From positions 16,266 to 80,265 of the forward strand of contig CALVAK010000011.1 of assembly GCA_944325525.1 (NCBI GenBank): a DNA stretch of 64,000 nt, in the 5' to 3' direction. The notes under the pieces are model-generated. The model saw only the letters and a list, made by a program, of their open reading frames with translations, made no database searches and was not told the origin of the DNA. The stretch is from Candidatus Gastranaerophilales bacterium (GTDB lineage Bacteria; Cyanobacteriota; Vampirovibrionia; Gastranaerophilales; Gastranaerophilaceae). How positions within the stretch are numbered: the first letter of the stretch is position 1; each line of letters starts with the position of its first letter. Shown here piece by piece: positions 36,930-46,613 of the stretch. The position numbers and the translations under genes were made by a program.

Positions 36930-39764
36930 ATGCGTATGAATGACAAAATTATTATAAGAAAAGCAAATCAAAACAATCTGAAGAATATAAGTATTGAACT
37001 GCCAAAAAATGAGTTAATTGTTTTTACAGGAATTTCAGGTTCAGGTAAAAGTTCACTTGCTTTTGACACTATTTTTGCAGAAGGACAAAGGCGTTATGTA
37101 GAAAGTTTATCCAACTACGCAAGACAATTTTTAGGGCAGCTGGATAAACCTGATGTAGAAAGTATAGAAGGTCTTTCTCCCGCTATTTCGATAGATCAGA
37201 AATCAACAAGTAATAATCCAAGGTCAACAGTCGGTACTGTTACTGAAATTTATGATTATTTAAGATTACTTTTTGCAAGAATAGGTACTCCTCATTGCCC
37301 AGAATGCGGCTGCGAAATTGCTCCTCAATCAATAGATGAAATAATAGATAAAATATATACCCTTCCCGAAGGAACAAAAATTCAATTTCTTGCTCCTGTT
37401 GTAAGAGGTAAAAAAGGTGAATATACAAATCTAATTGAAGAATTAAAACAAGAAGGTTTTGTAAGAGTCAGAATCGACGGAAAAATTTTAAATTTAGATG
37501 AAGATGAAATTGAATTAAACAAAACCCAAAAACATACAATAGAAGTAGTTGTTGACAGACTTATAATAAAAGAAAGTTCGAAATCAAGACTGACTGACAG
37601 TGCCCAGATAGCATTAGAAAAAGCTAACGGTCTTTTAATTGTTGATGTAATAGGCGGCCATGAAATGATTTTCTCCGAAAAGCTTGCATGTCCCAACTGC
37701 AACTTGAGTTTTGAAGAACTCGCCCCGAGAATATTCAGTTTTAACAGTCCATACGGAGCTTGCCCTACTTGCTCGGGTTTAGGGGCTCATTATGAAATGG
37801 ATCCAGATTTGCTTATTCCGGATAAAACAAAATCTTTAAAAAACGGAGCTGTATATCCCTGGGCAAAAACAGGAAATCCTTATTATCAGGATATTTTAAA
37901 CTCTGTTGCATCACACTTTGGAATTGATATGACACTGCCTTTTGAAGATTTAACAGAAGAACAACAAAATATAATACTCTACGGAAGCGGGCATGAACTT
38001 GTAAAACTACGATTTAAAGAATTCGGAGGAACAAGATATATAACTCATACAAGACCGTATCCGGGAATAATCCCTTATTACACAAATAAATATAATGAAA
38101 CCACATCAGAAGAAACAAGAGATTATATCAGGGAATATATGTCCCAAATCCCTTGCAATGATTGTAAAGGAGCAAGATTGAAGCCATTTTCCCTCTCTGT
38201 AACCATTATGGGGAAAAATATTTATGAAGTTACTCTCTTATCTGTTAAGGAAGCATACAAATTTTTCTCTGATTTATATCTTGAACTGGATGATTATAAA
38301 CTCACTATTGCAAAACAAATTTTGGAAGAAATACGTGCAAGATTAAAATTTATGCTTGATGTAGGGCTTGATTATTTAAATCTTGCAAGAATGTCAGGAA
38401 CATTATCAGGAGGGGAATCACAAAGAATAAGGCTTGCTACTCAAATAGGAAGCGGCCTTTCCGGAGTTCTTTATGTTTTGGATGAACCATCCATCGGTCT
38501 GCACCAGTATAATAATGATATGCTTATAAAAACCCTTATAAGATTACGCAATCTCGGAAATACACTAATCGTTGTTGAACATGATGAAGATACCATAAGA
38601 AGTGCAGATTATATTGTAGATATAGGACCGTATGCCGGAGTAAACGGAGGGAAAGTAATAGCACAAGGTTCTATAAACGACATTATAAATGCAAAAAAAT
38701 CAATTACAGGCCAATATTTAAGCGGGGAAAAATATATTCCTGTTCCTTCAAAAAGAAGAGAAGGCAACGGAAAATTTTTGGAAATAAAAAATGCATACAA
38801 AAACAATTTAAAAAACATTAATGTAAAAATACCGCTCGGTAAACTTGTTGTTTTAACAGGTGTTTCAGGAAGCGGAAAATCTACTCTTATGCAGGATATT
38901 TTATATGAATATTCACTTCACGTTTTAAACAACAACAAACCTAAACCGCAAGGTGTTGATACAATCGACGGTTTTGAAAATATTGATAAAGTAATATGTA
39001 TTGACCAATCACCAATAGGAAGAACTCCAAGATCAAACCCTGCAACATATACAGATGTTTTTACACACATAAGAGAGTTGTTCTCAAAAACACCTGAAGC
39101 AAAAGTCAGAGGATATTCTCCCGGAAGATTCAGCTTCAACGTAAAAGGAGGAAGATGTGAAGCCTGTAAAGGTGACGGTTTAACAAGAATTGAAATGAAC
39201 TTTTTGTCCGATGTTTATATAAAGTGCAACGTATGCAAAGGTCAAAGATATAACAGAGAAACTCTTGAGGTAAAATATAAGGGAAAAAATATTTCCGAAG
39301 TACTTGAAATGAGTATTGCACAAGCTCTTGAATTTTTTGAGAACATCCCTAAAATAAAATCACGGCTTCAAACATTAAATGATGTCGGATTAGGATATAT
39401 GAAACTCGGACAGAGTGCAACAACACTATCAGGAGGAGAAGCCCAAAGAATTAAACTTGCAAGCGAACTAAATAAACGCTCAACAGGAAAAACTCTTTAC
39501 CTTCTTGATGAACCCACAGTTGGTCTTCACTGGTATGATTTGGATAAACTGCTAAAAATTATAAATAAGCTTGTGGATGCCGGTAATACAATATTAATAA
39601 TCGAACATAATCTGGATTTAATAAAAACAGCAGATTATATAATCGATTTAGGTCCTCAAGGCGGTGATAAAGGCGGAAATATTGTAGCTGAAGGCTCTCC
39701 GGAAGAAATCGCCAAGTGTAAACAATCTTATACAGGAATGTACCTAAAGAAAATATTAAAATAA
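36930..39764 (+). CDS. uvrA: UvrABC system protein A
   Basis: UvrA is the damage-sensing ATPase of nucleotide excision repair. The 944-residue protein has two ABC halves: Walker [17 protein letters not shown] and [14 protein letters not shown], signature [12 protein letters not shown] and [12 protein letters not shown], and Walker [13 protein letters not shown] and [12 protein letters not shown]. Zinc modules are present ([17 protein letters not shown] and [16 protein letters not shown] and CNVCKG). No strong ribosome site precedes the ATG, and a second ATG two codons in is an equally possible start. A clear terminator follows. Confidence 0.98.
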   Translation: MRMNDKIIIRKANQNNLKNISIELPKNELIVFTGISGSGKSSLAFDTIFAEGQRRYVESLSNYARQFLGQLDKPDVESIEGLSPAISIDQKSTSNNPRSTVGTVTEIYDYLRLLFARIGTPHCPECGCEIAPQSIDEIIDKIYTLPEGTKIQFLAPVVRGKKGEYTNLIEELKQEGFVRVRIDGKILNLDEDEIELNKTQKHTIEVVVDRLIIKESSKSRLTDSAQIALEKANGLLIVDVIGGHEMIFSEKLACPNCNLSFEELAPRIFSFNSPYGACPTCSGLGAHYEMDPDLLIPDKTKSLKNGAVYPWAKTGNPYYQDILNSVASHFGIDMTLPFEDLTEEQQNIILYGSGHELVKLRFKEFGGTRYITHTRPYPGIIPYYTNKYNETTSEETRDYIREYMSQIPCNDCKGARLKPFSLSVTIMGKNIYEVTLLSVKEAYKFFSDLYLELDDYKLTIAKQILEEIRARLKFMLDVGLDYLNLARMSGTLSGGESQRIRLATQIGSGLSGVLYVLDEPSIGLHQYNNDMLIKTLIRLRNLGNTLIVVEHDEDTIRSADYIVDIGPYAGVNGGKVIAQGSINDIINAKKSITGQYLSGEKYIPVPSKRREGNGKFLEIKNAYKNNLKNINVKIPLGKLVVLTGVSGSGKSTLMQDILYEYSLHVLNNNKPKPQGVDTIDGFENIDKVICIDQSPIGRTPRSNPATYTDVFTHIRELFSKTPEAKVRGYSPGRFSFNVKGGRCEACKGDGLTRIEMNFLSDVYIKCNVCKGQRYNRETLEVKYKGKNISEVLEMSIAQALEFFENIPKIKSRLQTLNDVGLGYMKLGQSATTLSGGEAQRIKLASELNKRSTGKTLYLLDEPTVGLHWYDLDKLLKIINKLVDAGNTILIIEHNLDLIKTADYIIDLGPQGGDKGGNIVAEGSPEEIAKCKQSYTGMYLKKILK

Positions 39765-39765
39765 A

Positions 39766-39792
39766 AAGAAGCATATAAATGCTTCTTTTTTA
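39766..39792 (+). terminator. Rho-independent terminator of uvrA
   Basis: AAGAAGCAT and ATGCTTCTT form a hairpin around ATAA and are followed by a run of T residues, immediately after the uvrA stop. Confidence 0.85.
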
Positions 39793-39814
39793 ATTTTCTC
39801 TTTATTTTTTATTT

Positions 39815-40249
39815 TTAGTTAATATTTTCAGAAATATCAAGGCCTTCAGCTTCTCCGGCTTCATCATATTCGCCATTTTCTTTTATTTCGTCAGTTTTTT
39901 CTGTTTCATTTGTCTGAACTTCATTTAAAGCATCAATAAAAGCTTTTTCAATAAGAATTTGCTTTTGTTTCTTTTCGTTATGATTATCAATTAGTTTACC
40001 GACTATAGCCCCTATTACTGCTCCGCCAAAAGCGAATGCAGCGGCAATTGCACCAATCATTCCGGTCTTCACCAATACACCGGTTTTTGCTTTTAAACCA
40101 TTTGCAACAGCTTCTTTTCCAGCATTAACAAAAATGTCTTTACCTTCTTTTTTTGCAACATATGCAATTCTACCTGCAAAACCGGCTGCTGCACCAAGTT
40201 TCATTCCTTTTTGCGTTGCATTATCAGATTCTACTCTTGATATTTTCAT
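39815..40249 (-). CDS. Hypothetical glycine-rich membrane-associated protein
   Basis: The 144-residue protein has a basic N-terminus, Gly/Ala-rich segments (GMKLGAAAGFAGRIAYV and GMIGAIAAAFAFGGAVIGAIVG, the latter long enough to span the membrane) and an acidic C-terminal tail from about residue 105. The Gly spacing resembles a glycine-zipper segment. It is transcribed alone between two terminators. The family is not recognised. Confidence 0.6.
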   Translation of the reverse strand: MKISRVESDNATQKGMKLGAAAGFAGRIAYVAKKEGKDIFVNAGKEAVANGLKAKTGVLVKTGMIGAIAAAFAFGGAVIGAIVGKLIDNHNEKKQKQILIEKAFIDALNEVQTNETEKTDEIKENGEYDEAGEAEGLDISENIN

Positions 40250-40334
40250 TTATTTTCCTTTACTTTTCTCCTATTATAAACCGATAGGATATTATATTTT
40301 GCTTTTTTCTCCTCTTTTGTAAATATTTCTTAAT

Positions 40335-40369
40335 AAAAAAGGAAGGTTTAAAACAAACCTCCCTTTTTT
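40335..40369 (-). terminator. Terminator of rpsA (works on both strands)
   Basis: AAAAAGG-AGGTTT and AAACCT-CCTTTTTT flank a short loop. Read on the minus strand it follows the rpsA stop and ends in a T-run, and the plus strand also ends in T residues. Confidence 0.8.
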
Positions 40370-40385
40370 GATTAAACAAATCATA

Positions 40386-41465
40386 TTATTTTTGTATATC
40401 CTTAACACTTAATGCAATTCTGTGTTCTTGAGGTGTGAACTTTTTAATTAAAACTTCAACTTCATCGCCTACATTATAAAGATTAAAGGGATTAGCATTA
40501 GCAGGTTCCATCTCAGAAGAAGGAAGCAGAGCTTCAACACCCGGATATATATTGATAAATGCACCGAATGAAGTTACTTTATTTACCGTCCCTTTTATAA
40601 CCTGTCCTTCTTTAAACTCGTTTTCGATAGATTCCCAAGGATTTTCACCCATTCTCTTTAAACTTAAGCTTATACGTTTCATATCTGTATCAATCTTTAA
40701 GATTTTAACTTCAAGTTCCTGACCGAGAGAAATTACATCAGAAGGATGTTTAATTCTTTGCCAGGAAATTTCAGAGATTGGCAATAATCCGTCAACACCA
40801 TTTATATCAATAAATCCGCCAAAATCTGCTATTCTTACTACTTCACCTTTTACGACAGACCCTACTTCAAGTTTAGATATAATTTCATCAACAACCTGTT
40901 CTCTTTGCTCGGCAACAGCAAGTCTTTGAGATAAAATTAATTTATTTCTCTTTGCATCGGCCTCCAAAACTTTAACTTCAATATCTTGACCGATTAATCC
41001 GTCAAAAGGAGCACCTGTTCTTAACTGACTTGCAGGAACAAATCCTCTAAGGTCAGAATATTCAACAATTACACCGCCTCTTACAATTAAAACAACCTTT
41101 GCTTTTATTGTTTCATTATTATATTTTGCATTTTGAAGTTCCTGCCATGCTTTTGCACAGGATAATTTCTTCAATGACAATATAATTCTGCCGTCATCTT
41201 CATCACTTTCTTCTTTTAAAATATAAAATTCTTTAACATCATTAATAGCCAAATAATCAGAATAATTTTTATCATCAACCTGATTATTTGTTATTTCTCT
41301 GTTAGGCAAAAATGCTTCTGTCTTTGCTCCAATGTCAACAAGGAATCCATCATTTTCCTGCTTAATTACAATTCCTTTTACTACATCAGCCACTGAAAAT
41401 TTGTAATTATAACTTTCTTCCAGCAATCTGACAAAATCGTCTTTTTCACTAATTGTGTTTGTCAT
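40386..41465 (-). CDS. rpsA: 30S ribosomal protein S1 (four S1 domains)
   Basis: S1 binds mRNA and helps load it on the 30S subunit. The 359-residue protein has four S1-type RNA-binding repeats starting near residues 25 (DVVKGIVIKQENDGFLVDIG), 105 (TIKAKVVLIVRGGVIVEYSD), 200 (SVVKGEVVRIADFGGFIDI) and 285 (QVIKGTVNKVTSFGAFINI). E. coli S1 has six; shorter forms are usual in cyanobacteria and Firmicutes. It is 14 bases downstream of ispH and probably shares its message. Confidence 0.93.
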   Translation of the reverse strand: MTNTISEKDDFVRLLEESYNYKFSVADVVKGIVIKQENDGFLVDIGAKTEAFLPNREITNNQVDDKNYSDYLAINDVKEFYILKEESDEDDGRIILSLKKLSCAKAWQELQNAKYNNETIKAKVVLIVRGGVIVEYSDLRGFVPASQLRTGAPFDGLIGQDIEVKVLEADAKRNKLILSQRLAVAEQREQVVDEIISKLEVGSVVKGEVVRIADFGGFIDINGVDGLLPISEISWQRIKHPSDVISLGQELEVKILKIDTDMKRISLSLKRMGENPWESIENEFKEGQVIKGTVNKVTSFGAFINIYPGVEALLPSSEMEPANANPFNLYNVGDEVEVLIKKFTPQEHRIALSVKDIQK

Positions 41466-41479
41466 TTTTTTATCCTTTC

Positions 41480-42328
41480 TTATATTTTTTCTATTTCTTT
41501 AATTACATTTTTTATTATGTTCTCAGGAGTTGATGCCCCTGCAGTTATTCCTATATTATTTGCTTTTTCAATTAATTCTTTATACTCTGCTAAATCTGTT
41601 TGAGTTTCTATATGAATTGTTTTTGTTATACCTGTCAAAATTTCTGCAAGGTGAGTAGTATTTGCACTCTGTTTACTCCCTACAACTATCATCAAATCCG
41701 AATTTTTCGCAAGCTCTTTTGCTTCTTGCTGCCTCATTGATGTTGATTTACAGATTGTATTAAAAATTTTTAATTCATTTGATATCGGAATTAAATAGTT
41801 AACAACATCTTCCAAAAATTCAAGCCTTTGCGTTGTTTGAATAACAACCCCCACCCTTTTGTGTGATTTTATTTTCTCTTCAAGATTCTTTAACGTATCC
41901 AAATCAGGTATAACATATACATTTTCCGAATACATTCTGGCATTTGCATTAATAGCAACAACTTCAGGATGTTCGGGTTTTCCTAAAATTAACACAAGAA
42001 AACCCTCTTGAGCCAGCTGTATAGCCTTTTGCTGCACTTTCTTTACGTCAAGACAGGTTAAATCGACAACCTCAAATCCTTTGTCTGAAATCTCTTTTAT
42101 TTTCTGAGGAGCCATACCGTGACTCCTTACTATACATATCCCATTTTCTTTTTCAGGCAGGCTGTCAACTGTCATTATACCTAATTCTTCCAACTCTTTT
42201 ATTACATGAGAATTATGTATAAGCTCACCTAATACCCATACTTTTTTGGATGCATTTTCCAGTTTTATTTTTTTTGTTGTTTCGACTGCTCTTTTAACTC
42301 CGTAACAAAAACCGGCACATTGAGCCAA
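41480..42328 (-). CDS. ispH: 4-hydroxy-3-methylbut-2-enyl diphosphate reductase
   Basis: IspH (LytB) makes IPP and DMAPP from HMBPP, the last step of the MEP pathway. The three cluster cysteines are in CAGFCYGVKRAV (second Cys), LTCLDVKKVQ and TICKSTSMRQQEA. His residues in GELIHNSHV and GKPEHPEVVAI complete the active-site pattern. There is no in-frame ATG: the reading frame is open upstream of TTG 42328 (AAG AAA AAT ATC AAA TTG GCT), and family members usually begin 4-6 residues before the LAQCAGF-type segment, so the true start may be a rare codon slightly upstream, for example CTG at 42346 behind GGAAG. In clostridia IspH and S1 are fused; here they are separate neighbours. Confidence 0.93.
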   Translation of the reverse strand: MAQCAGFCYGVKRAVETTKKIKLENASKKVWVLGELIHNSHVIKELEELGIMTVDSLPEKENGICIVRSHGMAPQKIKEISDKGFEVVDLTCLDVKKVQQKAIQLAQEGFLVLILGKPEHPEVVAINANARMYSENVYVIPDLDTLKNLEEKIKSHKRVGVVIQTTQRLEFLEDVVNYLIPISNELKIFNTICKSTSMRQQEAKELAKNSDLMIVVGSKQSANTTHLAEILTGITKTIHIETQTDLAEYKELIEKANNIGITAGASTPENIIKNVIKEIEKI

Positions 42329-42516
42329 TTTGATATTTTTCTTCAGTGTTCTAAACTTCCGTTCTTTAGACTAGCAGAATAATTAAATTCCACAGTTCTT
42401 TTTTTATAACACAAACATTTTTTCAATACAACAGATATTTAGATTATTATGCAGAAACAATTATATGTTTTTGATATTATAATAAATATTGAAAGGTTAA
42501 TTGCGGGGATATAAGA

Positions 42517-45111
42517 ATGGTTTTCATAAAAAAATATTTAAATAAAAAATATATTTTTCCTTTTATCGGTATATTAACAATTTTCTTTGCTTTCCTTTTC
42601 CTTTGTAATTATACGAAATATAATTTTCTTATTAGACATGATAGATATTTCATTTTTTATGACATTCCATCCTTGTTTTCTTTTGGAAGATTCTGTTCAC
42701 GATTATCCATAATTATACTCTTTAAAGTGATACCTTCGATTTTTACGCAGTTCAATTTAAATGATATTGAAAATACTATTGCAGCATATTTTAAAGCTTC
42801 TGTAATTATAATAATGGTGTATACTTATGTAAAAGTATTCTATATGTTTTCAAAAGAAAAAATGAAAGATTTTAGTAGAAAATCTTTCCCATTTGTTTTC
42901 CTGATAATTTTCTTTTTATTTTTTAATAATTACAATATATGGCTTGATTCTATTCTGGAAATCGGAGACACTGTAACTTTTTTAGACTGGGGATTTAATC
43001 TTATTTTTTATTTCCTCTTTATGTATGTGTTAGCGAAAATCTTTATAAAAAAGAGGGTATTATCGACAAAACAGATGTTATTTGCTGTGTTCTTAGCATT
43101 TTTGCTAAGTATATCAAATGAAATGTACTGTGTATCCGCTTTTATTTCTTTATCTATTCTGCTTTTTATTATGTTCTTCAGTTTTATTTTTCCTTTTGAA
43201 AAGATAAAACAATTAATAAAAAGAGTAAATTTCAGCAAATACAAACAGCTTTCTTTGATATATGAGGAAAACAATAATACGAAAAAACCTGAAAAAACCA
43301 TTTTTTTTCAATTACTTTTTATACAGCTATCAATGGTTATAGGTGGTATTTTATTTTTCTTCTTATCAAATTATTCATCGTTAGAAAATGCCGGCGGCGG
43401 ACATGTTGTTAACTGGCGGGAACAGATATTGCTTGTTCCTATAAATTTAAAACCATTCATAGAAGAATTTATTAATATATATATCTATCCTTATTTCTTG
43501 ATATATTTAATAATATTACTCTCTATTTTATATATTTTGTATAAAAAACCCGATAATAAAAGCATAAAATTATTGAGCTTTCTCTTTTTAATTTATGCAG
43601 GAGTATTAGCATTTATACTTGCATTAATATTCGGCGGAACAACAAATAACGGCGGTTTTTTCCTATCCCACGCTCCTTTTATATATTCATATATAAAAAT
43701 ATTATTGTTTATATGTGTTTTTCTTATTGGTTATATAATGAATACACTGACAAGTTTAAAAGAAGAAGTAAACCAAAACAACTTTATTGTAGCAGTTATC
43801 TTTATATTAATTTTTTCCGTATTTTATAAATATGTTTTAGTTAATTATTTTAGTGACTATAAAAAATATATAAAACAAACTCATCTTAACAGGCAAGTTT
43901 CATATGTTTCAGACAAAATAGCTTTAATATCATATAAATATGACGGAATAATACAACTGCCTTTTCCCTTCTATTTTACGTATCGTGATTTGCTATACAT
44001 GTATGATTATAATAGCTCTTCTCAAGAAGACTTTGAATATTATATATTCAAAATACTAATTGAAGAAACAAGAAGAAACAGATCAAGAATATACACCTAT
44101 GATTGCAACGATTATGAAAAATATTATGACAATAAATACTTGGAATATATAAGAAACATATACAATATAAGACCAAACTATATGCTAATTGTTACAGATG
44201 GTGATTTAAGAAATAGAATAAAAGAAAAAAACATTAATTTTAAACTAACAGACAGAGAAAAGAAAAGATTAAAATTCAGTGATTTAAAATTTGAACCTTT
44301 TACATTAGATGAGATAAACGAAATAATAATAAAAAACCCTGACAAAAACTGGGGCTATGCAGCAAGAGGCAGATATTATTATTTGAATAAGCAGTATAAA
44401 AAATCCATTGATGATTATACCAAAGCAATAAATTTAAAAGATGACATCTATTATCATTTATTGCGTGCAAATGTATACAGAGATGCCGGAATGCTGGAAA
44501 AAGCGTTAAAGGATTATGAAGTTGTTCTTAAATATGACAGATTATCCCTTCTTCTTGCTGATAATGTAGCAAAAATAATGATAAAACTTAAAAAATACGA
44601 AGATGCTATTAAAATATATGATCGTTTAATACAATTATTCCCTTTTGGTATTTTTCACGCTTACAAAGATTTCTACTACGAAAGAGCAGAATTAAAACAA
44701 TTAACAGGCGATTATAAAGGAGCGGTAAAAGATTTTGAAAAGTCAGAAGAAATCAATCCTTATACATTCAAGTTTAATGTTAATTATAACATTGCAAATT
44801 TACAATTTAAATTAAAAAACTATAAAGATGCAGTTAATAATTATACAGAAGAACTTAATACCGGAAATTATTCTGCTGAAATATATTATTTAAGAGGTCT
44901 TGCATATATAAAACTAAAAAAATACAATCTTGCCGTGGATGATTTTATCAGTTATATGGAAAATACTGAAGAAGAAGATGAAAATTTAAAGAGAAACATT
45001 AAAGAAATAAAAAAATACATTAAGTTTATTAAAAGATATGATAAACAAAATAAATATGAAGGGATTGAAAAAGCTGAAAGTATATTAAAAGAAGATTTCT
45101 TCTATATTTAA
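42517..45111 (+). CDS. Multi-pass membrane protein with C-terminal TPR domain
   Basis: The first about 450 of 864 residues hold roughly ten to twelve hydrophobic helices with small loops, including a GGTTNNGGFFLSHAPF stretch between helices. The C-terminal 280 residues are tetratricopeptide repeats: KNWGYAARGRYYYLNKQYKK, YYHLLRANVYRDAGMLEKAL, LKKYEDAIKIYDRLIQLFPF and KNYKDAVNNYTEELNTGNY. A polytopic membrane part joined to TPRs suggests an envelope assembly or glycan-polymer role, but no glycosyltransferase catalytic motif could be recognised. It ends at a terminator shared with the convergent gene. Confidence 0.7.
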   Translation: MVFIKKYLNKKYIFPFIGILTIFFAFLFLCNYTKYNFLIRHDRYFIFYDIPSLFSFGRFCSRLSIIILFKVIPSIFTQFNLNDIENTIAAYFKASVIIIMVYTYVKVFYMFSKEKMKDFSRKSFPFVFLIIFFLFFNNYNIWLDSILEIGDTVTFLDWGFNLIFYFLFMYVLAKIFIKKRVLSTKQMLFAVFLAFLLSISNEMYCVSAFISLSILLFIMFFSFIFPFEKIKQLIKRVNFSKYKQLSLIYEENNNTKKPEKTIFFQLLFIQLSMVIGGILFFFLSNYSSLENAGGGHVVNWREQILLVPINLKPFIEEFINIYIYPYFLIYLIILLSILYILYKKPDNKSIKLLSFLFLIYAGVLAFILALIFGGTTNNGGFFLSHAPFIYSYIKILLFICVFLIGYIMNTLTSLKEEVNQNNFIVAVIFILIFSVFYKYVLVNYFSDYKKYIKQTHLNRQVSYVSDKIALISYKYDGIIQLPFPFYFTYRDLLYMYDYNSSSQEDFEYYIFKILIEETRRNRSRIYTYDCNDYEKYYDNKYLEYIRNIYNIRPNYMLIVTDGDLRNRIKEKNINFKLTDREKKRLKFSDLKFEPFTLDEINEIIIKNPDKNWGYAARGRYYYLNKQYKKSIDDYTKAINLKDDIYYHLLRANVYRDAGMLEKALKDYEVVLKYDRLSLLLADNVAKIMIKLKKYEDAIKIYDRLIQLFPFGIFHAYKDFYYERAELKQLTGDYKGAVKDFEKSEEINPYTFKFNVNYNIANLQFKLKNYKDAVNNYTEELNTGNYSAEIYYLRGLAYIKLKKYNLAVDDFISYMENTEEEDENLKRNIKEIKKYIKFIKRYDKQNKYEGIEKAESILKEDFFYI

Positions 45112-45112
45112 T

Positions 45113-45147
45113 TAAAAAGGACAGCGATAGAGCTGTCCTTTAATTTA
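45113..45147. terminator. Bidirectional terminator between convergent genes
   Basis: AAAGGACAGC (45116-45125) and GCTGTCCTTT (45132-45141) form a perfect 10-bp stem with loop GATAGA, with A-rich DNA before and T-rich DNA after. It serves the plus-strand gene ending at 45111 and the minus-strand gene ending at 45162. Confidence 0.85.
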
Positions 45148-45161
45148 GTTAAAAATATTAT

Positions 45162-46304
45162 CTATTTAAGTGCTTGAGCTTCATATTTTTCTGCAAGTCT
45201 TGTTACATTAACAGTAAACTGGTCATAATCGAAACTTTCAGGATCAGTAAGAATTGTACCTATTTTATCAGCCAGCAGCCTGTCTAATTGCATGCCTGTT
45301 TCTTCTGTTCCTTTATTCCACGCATAAGCACAATATTGTGTTTTTGTCATTTCTTGCCCGTCAGCTGTAAGGAAATATCTAATATAGTCTAAATCTGACT
45401 GTAATATTTTTATTTCAGGATTTTTTTCTGATAAAAGTTCATTTAACTTATTCAATTGAATTTCTTCATTATAATCTTCTTCTATTTTATCGCCTTTGAC
45501 AGAACCATTTTGTGATAACATCCACTGTTTAAAAGTTGTGCGTATTTCTTCTTTTTCTTCATTTGTTGATGTATCATATACATCTTTTATATTATTTAAA
45601 ACATCAAGTCCTTTTTGATATTTTTGTTCATCACTAAGCCCATCATTCAGCTGCTTTGAGATATTTTGATTTTCTTTTTCTAATTTATCTACGTAATTAT
45701 CATAATTATCAAACAGGGCTGTAAGAACAACCATTGTAGCAATCGCAGATTTATCCGGTTCCGAATATAAATTATTTTTCGAAACACCTGTTGATTCAAC
45801 TCCAAAATCATTTAATACTTGTTTTTGTTCATCAGTTAAAACATCACCATTTAAAAAATCATTAATTTTAATTTGAGTAAGTCCTGATGAAGAAGAACCT
45901 CCGCCAAAAATAGAATGAATTTTTTTTAAGAAAGAACGCACAAAATGACCTAATCCTTCATTTTCTGATTTAAAGCCATCTTCTTCACCAAAACCTGTTT
46001 CCTGACTTGCTAGTGCTAAAGAAATACAAGCAAGTTTATCATATTCTTCTGAGCTTAATCCTAAACGACTGCTTAAGTCATCCTTATTGTCTATTAACCC
46101 GTTTAAGAAAGCCTCTCCAAACTCAGTTTCTTCGATATTTTTTTCACTGAATGTTTGAGAAAAAGTTGTTCTTTCATCTTCTTGTTTTTCTGTAGTATAA
46201 AGAATGCTAATATTTTCAAGTTCTATATCATCATTTTCCTGTCTTGGTACAGTTGTTCCATACTTATCATAACAATTACCGGAAAGAGAATTAATTTCAG
46301 CCAT
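45162..46304 (-). CDS. Hypothetical protein with a possible lysozyme-like domain
   Basis: The 380-residue acidic protein has no signal peptide from the start used here (46304, GAGGTG 7 bases upstream; an ATG 54 bases further up lacks a site). Residues about 95-200 read LALASQETGFGEE, SSSSGLTQIKINDF and EPDKSAIATMVVLTAL. This recalls the 'A-x-x-x-x-E-S-G-F ... G-L-M-Q-I ... N' pattern of lytic transglycosylases, with the Glu of QETGF as candidate acid. The rest is helical and charged, without a recognised family. The resemblance is short; the fold is inferred, not established. Confidence 0.5.
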   Translation of the reverse strand: MAEINSLSGNCYDKYGTTVPRQENDDIELENISILYTTEKQEDERTTFSQTFSEKNIEETEFGEAFLNGLIDNKDDLSSRLGLSSEEYDKLACISLALASQETGFGEEDGFKSENEGLGHFVRSFLKKIHSIFGGGSSSSGLTQIKINDFLNGDVLTDEQKQVLNDFGVESTGVSKNNLYSEPDKSAIATMVVLTALFDNYDNYVDKLEKENQNISKQLNDGLSDEQKYQKGLDVLNNIKDVYDTSTNEEKEEIRTTFKQWMLSQNGSVKGDKIEEDYNEEIQLNKLNELLSEKNPEIKILQSDLDYIRYFLTADGQEMTKTQYCAYAWNKGTEETGMQLDRLLADKIGTILTDPESFDYDQFTVNVTRLAEKYEAQALK

Positions 46305-46471
46305 ATTTTGCACCTCAAATATATAGTTTATTATTACAGCCAACAGACCGCTGAACATCTTTTATAATATCAATCTCAAAATTTCACTAACTTTTCTTTT
46401 AATTATTTAGCTGCACAACATTTCTGCTCTTTTGTCATAATTACAGGATTTATTATGAAATTTTGTTCATA

Positions 46472-46532
46472 TTAATAAATATTCTTTCGGCATAAAAATA
46501 AAAAACTTTAGTTTTAAGAAAATATTTATTAA
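46472..46532. other. 12-bp inverted repeat upstream of hydG
   Basis: TTAATAAATATT (46472-46483) and AATATTTATTAA (46521-46532) are exact inverted copies 37 bases apart, about 80 bp upstream of hydG. They could be paired operator half-sites or chance in AT-rich DNA. Nothing else is seen in the 46305-46613 gap except a weak promoter-like pair (TTTCCA, 17 bp, TATACT) just before hydG. Confidence 0.3.
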
Positions 46533-46613
46533 ACATAAATTACACAATATTATTAATGATTTTTTCCAGTATAGACTTTTTGAGTTATACTTATTTTAAA
46601 AGAAGGCGAAAAA

